Shown here: positions 19,901 to 28,547 of the stretch, in pieces | Position numbering within the stretch: the first letter of the stretch is position 1 | Layout: the number at the start of each line of letters is the position of its first letter | DNA from: a virus | Strand: one strand, 5' to 3' | Length of the DNA stretch: 64,000 nt | IMG/VR virus record: IMGVR_UViG_3300025276_000027 | Span: 1-64,000 of that record | The notes under the pieces: generated by a model | Databases searched by the model: none | The model's input: the letters and a program-made list of their open reading frames with translations, nothing else | What the model was told of the DNA's origin: nothing | Program-made: the position numbers and the translations under genes

Positions 19901-22900
19901 AGAATTTTGATTTACAAAAGATGTACTATTTGCAGCAGGTATATCTATTGTAATGGTTTGACCTACTTGTTTAGAAGTATTTTTATCAAATAATTGTAAC
20001 TGCAATTTACCCCACGGAGAAACTTGCAATGAAATATTATAATCAGAATTACTTGAAATAAAAACTTTATCTGGTACAGTAGTATCATTGAAATCTCTAT
20101 TATAAGCTTCATCTTTTACTTTACCATCTTTATCTAGATTTTCCTTTTTTGTTTTCTGTGCACGCTCTACAAGATCAACAGCTAAAGAACCTCTTTGATC
20201 TTTAGTTAATGAACGTGCTTTTAAATTAATAGGTCTGTAAGATCCATCTGGTAATTGAACTATAGCCACATACCTATCTGAACCAGTTATTATATTATCC
20301 CACATCAAATCCTTTTGTAATCTGGACTTTATTTTATTATATAGTTTAACATTTTCTTCTGCTGTAGTAATATATTCTATTGTTCTTGACCCTTTTTTTC
20401 TCTTTAAATCAAATATAAAGTAGCTTCCATTTTCATCAGCATGCTCATAACGTAAATCTTTTAAAGATCTTGTATTACTATTATCAATAGATCTACCACC
20501 CTTTTGTGTTATAAAGTTTAAACCAAAAGGTAATTGATTTATTCCAATCACAGATTTTGGATTACTATCTGCATAAGCAAGTAACAATGCATTAAGTGCA
20601 AAATTATTTCTTACTAATTCTAAAGTTTGTTTTTGATCTAATGTAGCCTTAAGTTCAGGGCTTACAAAAATACTATTAAGAGCTTGTTCTCTTGACATAT
20701 TAGCTAAAGAAGTAACGTCTTTTATTTGTATGTTACCATTAGGAATATATGCAAATATCCCATCTGCATTATCTGTGATAGGTACACCATTATCTTTTAA
20801 TATTTTATTAATTCTATTTTTTATCTTCCCGTTAGGAATAGAAAGCCCTATGCTATACTTAGATTGTACTATAGTAACATATGGGTTTTGTTCTTTACCT
20901 TTTATAACATAATTTCCAATATTGTTACCACCCTCATTATTAACATTTATAACAAGTTCTAAAGTATTAATCTCTTCTTGAGTTAAATTATCTAGTATAA
21001 TATTTAATCTATCATCCGCACCTTCATAATCTCTTTTACCATTTTCATCTGTATTAGCATGTGGATATACTTTATTAATATCAGTTATATTTACTCTAGC
21101 TACATTTGACGGTAGCAGATCAAATTTTATTTCTTGTGTAGTATATGAATTTTTAAATTGACCAGATTGTAATGTTACAGGTTTGCCCTCAAAATTATTA
21201 GGAACTAAACGCAGGTTTCCTCCTTGTACAAATTTTGGTGTACTTATAACTCTATATTCTTTACCATCACTATCATAAACCAATTGTCCCTGAAATAACA
21301 TTACTCCATCAAAAGGAAAAGGAGTACTATCTGGAGCACGCTTATCTAACTTTCTCATACTTGCAATAGCAGTACCAGAATTATTAAATGCATTACGGGT
21401 AATTCCTATTTGTAATAATAATTCTGGAGATACATTATTTCCATTTTTATCAACTAATTTAAAAAATGCTTCAACTTCACCCTGAGAATTGAATGTTGTT
21501 ATTTTTAATACATCTACTATAGTCCCCTCCTGAAAAACTCTAGGTTTTGGTGGATTAGCAGGATCTATATTATCTTCATCATCTTCATTTGCAACTTTAG
21601 GTGTAACAAGAGTAGGATCAGATTTAACTGGCTCAGTATAATACATTTCATTTAATGGAATACCCGCTGCTTGAAGTATATCTCTTACTAAAGGATTTTC
21701 TAAAACCTCTCTGCTTCTCAACCATTGATCAAAACCTGCTTCTGCTTTTATGTCTGCATCTGATAACTCAGTAAATATAGGATTACCTTTAGCATCCATA
21801 ACAGGTAGCTTACCAGATATCCATAGTTTCTTTAATGCATTAAATGAATTTTGCCAGTTTAGACCTTCTGTATTTCTCCATTCCTCAAAAGTCTTAACTG
21901 TCTCACCAAGTACTGTCTGTGTTCCTGAATACTTTCTGTATTGTCTGTCCAATAATTTTTGTAATAATATACTATTATTTGCATCAGGTAATATAACATC
22001 TATATTTGCGTCTTCTAAAATTTCATCTTGATTATTTTTTGTCTCCTTTACTTCAACATCTTTACCCTTTTCTTCAGTTGTGTCTGTTGACTCATCAGTT
22101 TTTTCTGACATACTTCTGTACGTCTCAAGAAGTCTTTGGATTTGATCATACTTTACTTTATCTAAGTTAGGATCTATATCTCCCTGGTCATCATAAAAAT
22201 TCTTTAATTCATTTACATTACCAGAAATTAGAAACTTCTTAACTTGTTCAGGATCACCAACATAACCAGCTTCAAATAACTTATTCATTAATACATTAGC
22301 TTCTTTTATATTAATGTATTTTTCTATTTGTTGTTTATGTATTTTACTAAGGTTCTTATATATATTTTTATTAACCTCTATCTGTCTATCTACAATATCA
22401 CTAAGCCTTTGTGGATTATTTAAATACTCAATAGCTTTATCATATACTTTAGCTCTACCATTTAATGCTTTGTAATCTACTATTTCTTTAAGCGCATCTT
22501 GCATTTTTGATCTATCAACAAATGAATTAGTTGAATTTGCCATAAACTGCACATACTTTTCAAAAGCAGATGTTAATTTATTTATTTTTCTTCTATCAAA
22601 TGAACCATCCTTAGTTAGGTTTTTTGGATCATTTAATATTTTTTCAATAGCACTAAGATTTTTTATTTTGTTTGTTGCTTTTTCTATAGCTTTTTTTCCT
22701 TCACTTGTTTCTTTATCTTGAACTGCAATATCTTGTAGTAATAATCCTATTTCATTATTTATAGAGTCTATATCTAATAATACTGTAATATCATTAGCTG
22801 CCATTCCTTCAAATAATGGCTCATTACTCAACTTAGTATAAATACCAAGTTGTCTTTCTGTTGCACGTTTAAACCCGTCTTCAGTAAACATTTGAAGATA

Positions 22901-25234
22901 TGTAATATGTTCAAAAGCTTTTTCTTTAATAGCTTCAAGAATATATGCTCTAGAACCCTTATCATATTGTGTTCTATCATAAGGATTTGTAAATTTATCT
23001 TTATTTTTCTCAAAACTAAGTTCAAATTTATCTAGGTTATTGATCATCTTCTGAAGTCTTTCCCTAGCTTTACCATTTTTAATATCACTTTTTGGACCAG
23101 GAAACGCTTGTCCTAATTCTTCATCACTCATTTGCATAAAATCTGTAAGCTGAGTTCTAAAATAATTAGATGTTCCGTTTGAAAAAATTGTATAAAGCTG
23201 TTGAAACTTTCCAAAATCTTTTTCATCTGTAAAACCAAATCTATCTTGAGCAAAAGCATTTTCCTTCATTGCTCCAGCAACTTGTTTTTGAATTTTAAAG
23301 TTTAATTCATTTAGGTCAAACAAAGAAGAAGGATTATCAACTGAACTATTCCATGCTTCATTATGTACTTTAACTAAATCCTTTACATAATTCTTCTTTG
23401 TTTCTTGATATTCTTTAAATGCCTTTGGATCACTAATTCTATTATATAAAGCCGGCATTCCTTGAAATACTAGTTTTTGAGGTCCTTGTACAATTCCCCC
23501 CATTAAAAATCCAGATAGGAATGTCTCTACACCTTGTCCACTAAATTGAGAGCCCATACCAGCACGTATCATATCATTTTGTAATGCTATTCCACCTGAT
23601 AACGGATCTTCCATTACAGTAGTATAGTAACCTTTAGTACCTACAGCAATAGCTTCTTGTCCTATTTCTTGTAAACCCTCAGCTACATTCGCTGCAAAGT
23701 ATCTTGCTGTTGCTGATATAGCCATTCCGGTATTACCTTTAATTCCACCAGCTTTTACTTTAGTCCACCAACCTCTAATCCCAGGTCCCGCATCTTCAAA
23801 TACATCTTTGATTTTACCAGTAACAGCATCTTTTACACCTTTACCTTTAAACAATCTTCCGTTTAAACCTTTTTTAAATGTATCATTAAAAACTCTACCT
23901 AATGATCTATTAAATCCACCCATTGCATTTCCTAATACAATCTGATTACTTAGAAAAATTAATGGAGCATTAGTCATTGTAGTATAAAAAGCACCTTCTC
24001 CTGCTTGAGATTGTATAAGTGCCATTTGTTCAGGTGTAACATTACCTGTTTTTTTCTTTTGTATATCTACCCCTTCTCTTACAAGTTCATTGTAGACCAT
24101 ACCACCTTCAAGCTTACTTTCAGCTAATGCTAAATTTACTGCTCTAAAGTCTCTATAAAATCCACCAAATCCTGCTTTTGCTTTTGCTAAATTGTTTGCA
24201 TTTTGTGTAGCATTTTTAGCAGTCTTAAAGTTTTTAAGTGCAGAATAAGTTTGTGGTGTTAATATATTACCAACTACTTTAGTACCAGACTTTGCTGCTG
24301 CCCAGAAAGATTTAGCTGCATCATAATTTTTTAATTGATTAAGCAATGCTCTTGTGCTAGCCTGCATATTTTTTATATTAAAAAAGTTTTTTGCACCTTT
24401 TACAATTCTACCAGCATTTTGTGCTGTTCTTACTGCAGCAAGCCCACTTGTAGCACCACCAGAAAGATATGTTGCACCAGCAAGTATCAATTCTTCTACA
24501 GCAATAGATCCAATTATACCAAATGTATAACCACTATTTAAAAGTAAATTATTTGTAAAAGCTAATGCACCGCCTCTTGTTGAATTACCAATAGCCATAG
24601 CATCTTCAAACTCCATTGCAGAATCAATATCTGGTGCAGAAAAATATGCATCATCATCAAACATGTCTCCTAAAGATCTATATACACTTGAAAATCCAGA
24701 ACCTACTAAACTACTAAACTCACCACGCATTCTAGACATATCATCCCAAATTGTAGAGTTTGCATTATAGTATCCTTCCATATCAGCATAGGGTGTAAAA
24801 CCTAGCTGAGCAAAATCAGGATGCTCATAGTATCTCATAAAATTACTTTGTCTAATATTTGCAAAACGTTTATCTACAACGTCTGCAGCAGGTCCTTTAG
24901 ACTCAGCCTTTAAAATTTTAGAAACAGTATTATATGTATCTTGAGGAGGATTTTGTTGAGCAACTGGATCAAATGTACCAGTAGCTAAAGTTGGTCTTGC
25001 TACACCTAAACTTGCCATAGCAGGTATACCATATCTATCTATAGCTGATTTATATGCACCAACATTAGCAATTGCACCAGGATCAGTAGCTAATACATCA
25101 GCTATCTGAGTTTCTGGCCCATCAAACATTTCTTCAATAGGTATAAAGTTAAATCCATCAGTTGGAATTACAGATTCTTGTCTTTGATTACTATTTACAG
25201 CATTTGTCAAAGATGTATTCGCTTGATTCTCCAT
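10907..25234 (-). CDS. Giant fused virion RNA polymerase with zincin domain
   Basis: At 4775 residues this is the largest gene in the window. The polymerase centre is D3827-F-D3829-I-D3831, preceded 39 residues earlier by R3788-I-P. This matches the R-x-P ... NADFDGD layout of the second double-psi barrel in cellular and QDE-1-like RNA polymerases and the DFDID motif of crAss-like virion polymerases, which are injected to transcribe early genes. An intact zinc-peptidase motif H2347-E-A-F-H2351 with a downstream EEYLADEF segment lies mid-protein and may serve self-processing. The first 600 residues are Ala/Gly-rich with hydrophobic stretches near 215-265, 425 and 570, as in ejection proteins. 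An acidic linker lies near 1050-1100, and the last 150 residues are very acidic. Polymerases of this group are known both as separate proteins of about 2200 aa and as larger fusions. Translation may be followed by cleavage. Confidence 0.9.
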   Translation of the reverse strand: MENQANTSLTNAVNSNQRQESVIPTDGFNFIPIEEMFDGPETQIADVLATDPGAIANVGAYKSAIDRYGIPAMASLGVARPTLATGTFDPVAQQNPPQDTYNTVSKILKAESKGPAADVVDKRFANIRQSNFMRYYEHPDFAQLGFTPYADMEGYYNANSTIWDDMSRMRGEFSSLVGSGFSSVYRSLGDMFDDDAYFSAPDIDSAMEFEDAMAIGNSTRGGALAFTNNLLLNSGYTFGIIGSIAVEELILAGATYLSGGATSGLAAVRTAQNAGRIVKGAKNFFNIKNMQASTRALLNQLKNYDAAKSFWAAAKSGTKVVGNILTPQTYSALKNFKTAKNATQNANNLAKAKAGFGGFYRDFRAVNLALAESKLEGGMVYNELVREGVDIQKKKTGNVTPEQMALIQSQAGEGAFYTTMTNAPLIFLSNQIVLGNAMGGFNRSLGRVFNDTFKKGLNGRLFKGKGVKDAVTGKIKDVFEDAGPGIRGWWTKVKAGGIKGNTGMAISATARYFAANVAEGLQEIGQEAIAVGTKGYYTTVMEDPLSGGIALQNDMIRAGMGSQFSGQGVETFLSGFLMGGIVQGPQKLVFQGMPALYNRISDPKAFKEYQETKKNYVKDLVKVHNEAWNSSVDNPSSLFDLNELNFKIQKQVAGAMKENAFAQDRFGFTDEKDFGKFQQLYTIFSNGTSNYFRTQLTDFMQMSDEELGQAFPGPKSDIKNGKARERLQKMINNLDKFELSFEKNKDKFTNPYDRTQYDKGSRAYILEAIKEKAFEHITYLQMFTEDGFKRATERQLGIYTKLSNEPLFEGMAANDITVLLDIDSINNEIGLLLQDIAVQDKETSEGKKAIEKATNKIKNLSAIEKILNDPKNLTKDGSFDRRKINKLTSAFEKYVQFMANSTNSFVDRSKMQDALKEIVDYKALNGRAKVYDKAIEYLNNPQRLSDIVDRQIEVNKNIYKNLSKIHKQQIEKYINIKEANVLMNKLFEAGYVGDPEQVKKFLISGNVNELKNFYDDQGDIDPNLDKVKYDQIQRLLETYRSMSEKTDESTDTTEEKGKDVEVKETKNNQDEILEDANIDVILPDANNSILLQKLLDRQYRKYSGTQTVLGETVKTFEEWRNTEGLNWQNSFNALKKLWISGKLPVMDAKGNPIFTELSDADIKAEAGFDQWLRSREVLENPLVRDILQAAGIPLNEMYYTEPVKSDPTLVTPKVANEDDEDNIDPANPPKPRVFQEGTIVDVLKITTFNSQGEVEAFFKLVDKNGNNVSPELLLQIGITRNAFNNSGTAIASMRKLDKRAPDSTPFPFDGVMLFQGQLVYDSDGKEYRVISTPKFVQGGNLRLVPNNFEGKPVTLQSGQFKNSYTTQEIKFDLLPSNVARVNITDINKVYPHANTDENGKRDYEGADDRLNIILDNLTQEEINTLELVINVNNEGGNNIGNYVIKGKEQNPYVTIVQSKYSIGLSIPNGKIKNRINKILKDNGVPITDNADGIFAYIPNGNIQIKDVTSLANMSREQALNSIFVSPELKATLDQKQTLELVRNNFALNALLLAYADSNPKSVIGINQLPFGLNFITQKGGRSIDNSNTRSLKDLRYEHADENGSYFIFDLKRKKGSRTIEYITTAEENVKLYNKIKSRLQKDLMWDNIITGSDRYVAIVQLPDGSYRPINLKARSLTKDQRGSLAVDLVERAQKTKKENLDKDGKVKDEAYNRDFNDTTVPDKVFISSNSDYNISLQVSPWGKLQLQLFDKNTSKQVGQTITIDIPAANSTSFVNQNSATGFIQSLIKDFNNDADIKATKVTLSNKNFRESFPTATSANEIIDLTTTNVRPEVVLNSSARATGESSAIQAEIDKGNIKEDVVENTEIDESNFTSEEAEFSLLDLSDLAFAEFAAKDFLTLPSEFINHIANKIVKEGVDNLTSREVEVYNMRAATINVMVSQRGGEGLQQTSGVEAFSRVEGIYTFEQKNIKGGIVNQIIKNNENGSEIIKATSPDGSVKFFLIGKFEGVPNQMNGLATSQKEIDAVLNQLGVKAQNFLGLNTSEQVSTSNPNQKFDDAVSTIEEQIQALRDPVTSEVADKDRAKFQSLITKLYEAKRAASRGNSTQPLGTKTKNKDVDGSTIYYGKEAKAEEDNSIENYIKIIEKSIKNGKITQEVGRQMVLNRINKNYDFTMDKMGIIVDYIQDRLDDSIPQVGNNKSSWQMFRDGKQPATQQINNLEDIKQQLETVKTQLLEGVAPKDRGKTLRTSEEYQKLLAQRKAIEKEANKIMSSSDFSLTDVEDIDVFTDWAANNLPGYMNISDITTLGNNLKAGGVRVGAFVLGLNHVAGGQKVSGTIYTGALSPYKYHEAFHGVFRMLLSDEEIKRYRNIARKEVRAKLRAEGKSFEKELQKFKNSADTYSNMTRQELENQYYEEYLADEFNKFKINPKNTNTDASVKSLFTRILDWIQSVFNSYSKNELRTLFENIDSGKFKGAQIANNEFTTALNVGATIEANALIPYNSITEKGNLGFIYLESDIADPLVRNISAMFLQRVSKLTESYNPKNQMDSVLDDFEWLYSIDNPINENKTDLQKVKLNEIQSAFDNYSATIREQSIAYINQISDKSDNERYEVEEFEDATGIRSTTEYEKDASMIGGFRSLSSQLRAYIATTSVEATDYFGNVELTNGEPLIIAVDFVEAYNGLLKAVKNLTDPKQILQSMYFFGQDNSETGAIVQRILNDVGITKEQLLKDNGIPTEIQSPLLFQSILKGFENFRVDYLFNERDNAGNTIVYSASERDDVNSQLDRWNQGFISKRKQLIIDPKRKDLLINLLSQIQKDILPTDKAITSAKLKKDSKKYSQELFELSGIKISPLFLQYSMLYNRTNLKEDQSVFLKLNKNESAALTHDLDGSAYKESSIALMNQLIQSNEDIFSVGKDGMDSRLKNMSIANAPFDETIGASVFKNPNGDLIYAHQLPTYHLKKIAQLNNPEALVDLLESDPYLANNYLLNSSAFKQLSLESRLQVIRVAGNKIGDLISTEEELNDGLQGIKQTSTYGDFTPQEFALNLINNYGALLNSKSYKVSRVESLDREGNKIISALAPILIRVMEASNTGDMAALPVIKTVEMVNGEAVLTEEAVDIYIDKIRTEFARINREANDITKTQEDILGYTDGRALTFFNTKTLMSVEQQTFLINAAIKAGKAGNIITLDDALAGTVTQQTSEVTDEVSGMTALRNNLVDNLESRFQVFEQLIDELKIEDQISNQVKNGPVIAAGVSRGALVQSASLLNLNNNFRHNLKQIFFNDAINSYSINEILLGDQAVSLKDSVDQIKRAKMQNGAYYSAYSAITAPEHGVIHPVDDISLVTLTEPQDSGIDFADAQMYITTKAFRYMWFGFGKLSAAQAEFINRIEAGQTITSDSVFGNEATPEGYAKMQALLNSKKLVYGDGSTFLKMSAFTLTPQYTSEWNDDIKSWVALPGKETLHNLRLKLEAIEKEKETIAIAAPLSAVKMKKQRVNLLEELDNTDPFTNGVTTLDARFMGLQQLNPSNKLEQIDPTQIKQILTSEQNDKQFVPALNMSVKEIRTEYNKAISQRVTLKFNDKTNLIFSFENAMDELSISQASGKITPKLAAFLQFALSGLKASQSSSQILEFFSMTEGIPNYNLNNQIIVRKFEQLFLSYFSKGVFSERTPGLGLTLVSDFGNKVYRRVFEIKDGVPIRSEIIRRAAWQGTENDLFNIDSLTQENIGPEGVVVLDRLRHGIMEYDSNGEPTGQRYTEMMMPAHHKSVMDLIENTPSATMPEAISKMFGVRIPSQDNHSAMNIKWVDFMPVFYGSSAMFARELVEVSGADFDIDKVFAQFKDFYVKDGEFFEYGNKNKLEENYSDYIRYINANVNKSGTIYSEAYLTYDENLDAAKIENSLTESEEKAYYQFLTKQNIVTDAGLKEAGVKALQLLGLPITKAQYGEYVAKFGEPYAAPLNNKILDYKYALLGNDSVASGENPISYSPAALDILNSTLADLAEVSDIFKNRMLEENNDVDDLVGKILAFKANKGASIGAAVLPNLYLSLLTEYKIDLKSPIIIDGVTYDSFKYTTEKKNEGDQRNQDTISSLITMATDNAKERLFAKLGLNRHALGLVSMMTSLSIPIKTSILLINNPVIQDLYSQALNKKDKFDPGIDTLVEKEYFRLIDKVKKETGTLPRGISVTNAVLLDAINFPGEVTDEVNISILQDFKQLADLKQFTDKMGAPTSLTKGLGKDVATVLDKKKDIQDLLSEDAPLDLNKIYNSNTWYSTYLKLFKQVTDYLLPATFLSAAPVFQDILNNVVDNIDTRATTLKTEDVQNIALDLLSYLNIKGYQYNLLQNGTLNEKVLSNDLIYPNSDRSIVDVINEIKEVLESKGESNFFIDNFVIPESATDVGNDSGLNIAMANTFRNLSAPQKVDLQNSFAQLYGSLDTKNQAQTIINYMMVKDGLQLRYGSLLEAIAPFTMNKFLSHINTVEKAVRGDVSFESVFGLSKEELTKEFTEGFLESNINGSKLWTFKRSLTTGSLQPGVQVKDNEVTVNWASIVLDRDATPNYVRVVDVQGVIKTYKLDSESKTYKEIDPFGSNQQTHIGFMFGPRPTYKEIRAFVNSKNGKNQEDPYMDFAMDPSDFAVQQEVLQSDNVNIEATENSIDVQLDPEATMTNVADTAFLLEQLGLNQEAQDQSELEANVIDDVDTSLPEVDEVESQLTLDFGMELDEQFPMLTDFWDSNIQGNKEAMASLRENNILSLEDFIEEYNNGIYENEEGFIDQIKKCNL

Positions 25235-25242
25235 TTAGTTTT

Positions 25243-28200
25243 TTATTTTATACCGTATTCCTTTTGATCTTTATCTCTAGCTAATCTGTTTTGTGTTCTT
25301 ATACTTACAAAGTAATTATGTAATGAATTTATTTGAGAATCCATACCTCTTACTCCCAACTCCATATCTACAGGTTGTGTAAACTCAGAAGATGTGTATG
25401 TACCTCCTAATTTAGTTTCCGGATTATAAGGAACATATGTATTAACTGTATAATTAACCATATATTTATTATTATTTACTCTTGAAACTCTATAGTTAGC
25501 TGTAGGTGTTATCATATCAGGAACTGTATAATCTGCATATCCATTTTCACTAGTTATTATATCTGTATTAATAGCAGAATAATAAGAATTCCTTTCTGCC
25601 TTAACATTTATATCTTCTGATTGATTAAATAAAAATGTTATACCATCAGTACTCATTTTTGCAATATCATCTGTAGTTAATGCACCATATTGATCACTTA
25701 CATCTGCACCTCCTTTTTTCTTTGAAGCTCCCCATTCTTTATTTGGCATAATTTTATATCCAAATGTTACTTTATTACCATCTTGAGATCTACCAAGTAT
25801 AGGTTTGTATTCAAATCTGCTTTTAGGTGTAGTTGCATTTGAATTAGATCTTTTAGGATTATTATAAGCAGTGTTTAAATCTTCTCTATAAAGATTCCAT
25901 ATTTTTGTAGCAATAGGATCATCCTTAAATAATTCATCACTGTCTAAGTTATCTATAGAACCTGTAAAAAGACCATAAGGTTTTCCAGATAAATCCATTT
26001 CTTTAATTTGATCTAATAAATTACCTAGCTCTGCATCTGCTTGTGGATTATTTACTAATGGATTAAGAGTATAACTATATGTAGGTGACATTTGTAATCC
26101 ATCTGAACTATCACCATAACCAGCTAATAAAGAATCTACTGTACCGGTAGCTAGATCTCCCTGTGTTCCTATTAATCCCTGTTGAAATAAAGTATACAAT
26201 TTATCATAGTATTCATTAGCTTCAGATCTAATTTCGTCTTCATCAAATCCTATCATGTGATTACCCTGAGCATCCGTTAGAGGAACTGTTAAAGTTGAAG
26301 TACTATAATTACTACCTGTATAATTTGGATTAGGTACTTCTTTATATAAATACTTTTTATATTTTTCATTTTCATTTCCATCCCATCCCCATAGATCTGG
26401 ATTTTTTATTTCTCCAGCATCTATTCTTTCTTTTACTAATTCATAGTATTCTGCTTTGGGTATAATCTGATTTTGATCATTCATAATAGTTGGAAAACCA
26501 GCATCAGCAAGAATTTTAGCATTTTTATCAAATCCTGATTCACCTCTGCTTTCTAAATTAGCTTTCATAAGATCATATGTCTCCCTATGATTTCCAAGTA
26601 CTGTAGTCATTGCTGCATTTAATCCTAACATTTGAGTATTAGTACTATTTTCAGGACCAACCATATTATTATATAAATCTTGATATGGTGCAAATGATGC
26701 ATCATTACCTGTTAAATTTGCATTTTGCTTAGTTTGGTTATATGTATTAATAAAAGCATCTCTAGTTTTAGTATATAAACCTGATACTAAAGATCTGTTT
26801 GCATACCCAGCAATTTTAGCATCTTCACCTTCACCTTCTATTATAGGTGCCATGAGTTTTTCTCTAATTTTCTCAATGGTTCCTCTAAACTCCACTTCTT
26901 TACCATCTTGCATTATAGTAACACCCCATTTACCATCTTGAGCAGCATCATCACCTCTAGGGTTTATTATCATTTTAGCATCTAAAATATTATTTACTTG
27001 TCTTTCAAATAAACTATTATCTCTACGTAAAAATGCATCATTATTCATTATAGTAACATCAGTATCTGGATCAATTTCTCCTTTGCTATCTACTGCTACC
27101 TGAAGTGAATCACTATCACCAAAACGTGTACTTGTTCCTTTTAATTTATTACCTATTGAGTTTGGATCTCCATCTACTATTTCTCCTTTTGCTGCTGCTA
27201 AAGCTCTAGCATCCTTAGCTTTTTGAGCTTGTAAGATCAATCCATTTCTTGCATTAGCTCTTATCTTAGCCATGTCATACATCTGTTGCTTTTCTTGTTT
27301 AGCATATTCATTGACCCTCATAGTATACTCTTGATCACGTGCACCAAAATTAACAGCTGCTTTTTTCATGTCACCACTTATATTGTAGTTCATTAACATG
27401 TTATATGCTTTATTAAGTGTTCCCTGTGAACTCTTTGATGGCGTATTACCAATACTTTGTAAATTTACCTTAGCATCTAATGCAGCTTGCATTGCTTCAG
27501 CAGCACTTAATTGTTCTTCCATTGCTTGTTCTAACTCAGAACCAGGAACAATACCATTATTTGCTTTATAATTTTGCCAATTTACATTAGCATTCTCTGC
27601 TTTTTTTAATTCTTTAGTTGCCTGTTGAATTAAAGGTTCATTTAATGTATTAATTCTTTCAATAGTTTCTTGTGCCCAGGTATCTTGTCCTTGTTGAACT
27701 GATGAAAATTGACCTGCTTGCATACCTTGTGCTGCAAAATTTCTACTTTTAACAAATGCATCTTCTTGATATGCTCTTTGAACTGTAGGATTATCTAATA
27801 ATGCTGATTGTACAGCTTGTAATGCTGCTCCTGTAATTAATCTACCATTTTGTTCAGTTATAATCCAATCTGTATTTGCAGTACCATCTGCATTTTCCCC
27901 ATAATGATCTACTTTCATTTTAAGAGGGGGATCCATACCTTCTAAATATTCGGTTGCTAACTCAAATAAGTCTGCATCTTGTATATACTTTGGTAATTGT
28001 GCTTGTAAAGCTTGCTGCTCAGACCCATTTATAAAATCATTCATTCTATATTGCATTCCTTGTATACCAGTTTCCCAGTATTTTTCATGCATTGCTGTGT
28101 CTGTAGAATCAAGCAATCTATTGGCATAAGCCATTTCATCTCTATATTTAGATGTAAACACAATATCCTTAACAGTTAAATCATCTTGATAAAAAGGTGC

Positions 28201-28488
28201 AAATACACTTTGTGCACTAGCAGCATTTTGCTGTAATGATAAATCCATCCCTGATATCTTTTCTATTTGTGGTCCTATCTGATCTGCAAATTGATCTCTT
28301 CGTTCTTTTGTATCTTCTCTAGATAAATCTGCATATACAACTTTATTGTATATATCATTTGTTGCTTTAAAATTAGCATCATACTTATCAGTTCTGGTTT
28401 CTAAAACAGCTGATAAAAATTTATAGTCTGGAGTAAACGGTTTAATATCCGGTACGTAAGATTTGCTTCCTTTAATGTATGTTGCCAT
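25243..28488 (-). CDS. crAss-like cargo/ejection-type virion protein
   Basis: The 1081-residue product begins MATYIKGSKSYVPDIKPF and continues with a helical segment containing DKYD and LSREDTKERRDQF, then SGMDLSLQQN. I recall this pattern from a conserved large protein encoded next to the virion polymerase in crAss-like phages. The rest is rich in Gln, Asn and Asp, mostly helical in character, without signal peptide, membrane segment or catalytic motif. It precedes the polymerase gene by 8 nt in the same direction, so both are probably made together and packed in the head or tail as cargo delivered to the cell. It could alternatively be a tail-interior structural protein. Confidence 0.72.
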   Translation of the reverse strand: MATYIKGSKSYVPDIKPFTPDYKFLSAVLETRTDKYDANFKATNDIYNKVVYADLSREDTKERRDQFADQIGPQIEKISGMDLSLQQNAASAQSVFAPFYQDDLTVKDIVFTSKYRDEMAYANRLLDSTDTAMHEKYWETGIQGMQYRMNDFINGSEQQALQAQLPKYIQDADLFELATEYLEGMDPPLKMKVDHYGENADGTANTDWIITEQNGRLITGAALQAVQSALLDNPTVQRAYQEDAFVKSRNFAAQGMQAGQFSSVQQGQDTWAQETIERINTLNEPLIQQATKELKKAENANVNWQNYKANNGIVPGSELEQAMEEQLSAAEAMQAALDAKVNLQSIGNTPSKSSQGTLNKAYNMLMNYNISGDMKKAAVNFGARDQEYTMRVNEYAKQEKQQMYDMAKIRANARNGLILQAQKAKDARALAAAKGEIVDGDPNSIGNKLKGTSTRFGDSDSLQVAVDSKGEIDPDTDVTIMNNDAFLRRDNSLFERQVNNILDAKMIINPRGDDAAQDGKWGVTIMQDGKEVEFRGTIEKIREKLMAPIIEGEGEDAKIAGYANRSLVSGLYTKTRDAFINTYNQTKQNANLTGNDASFAPYQDLYNNMVGPENSTNTQMLGLNAAMTTVLGNHRETYDLMKANLESRGESGFDKNAKILADAGFPTIMNDQNQIIPKAEYYELVKERIDAGEIKNPDLWGWDGNENEKYKKYLYKEVPNPNYTGSNYSTSTLTVPLTDAQGNHMIGFDEDEIRSEANEYYDKLYTLFQQGLIGTQGDLATGTVDSLLAGYGDSSDGLQMSPTYSYTLNPLVNNPQADAELGNLLDQIKEMDLSGKPYGLFTGSIDNLDSDELFKDDPIATKIWNLYREDLNTAYNNPKRSNSNATTPKSRFEYKPILGRSQDGNKVTFGYKIMPNKEWGASKKKGGADVSDQYGALTTDDIAKMSTDGITFLFNQSEDINVKAERNSYYSAINTDIITSENGYADYTVPDMITPTANYRVSRVNNNKYMVNYTVNTYVPYNPETKLGGTYTSSEFTQPVDMELGVRGMDSQINSLHNYFVSIRTQNRLARDKDQKEYGIK

Positions 28489-28511
28489 AATTCAAAATTA
28501 ATATAATTTAA

Positions 28512-28523
28512 TAAGTTTACAAA
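28512..28523 (-). promoter_or_regulatory. Degenerate copy of the late promoter-like motif
   Basis: On the minus strand this reads TTTGTAAACTTA, resembling the TTTGTATATTA motif but with an extra base and mismatches. It lies 23 nt upstream of the 28488 start codon, in a 59-nt gap after the preceding gene. If real it would drive the 1081-aa, polymerase and nuclease genes. Confidence 0.3.
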
Positions 28524-28547
28524 GTATTCATTATAAACTGTTTAAGT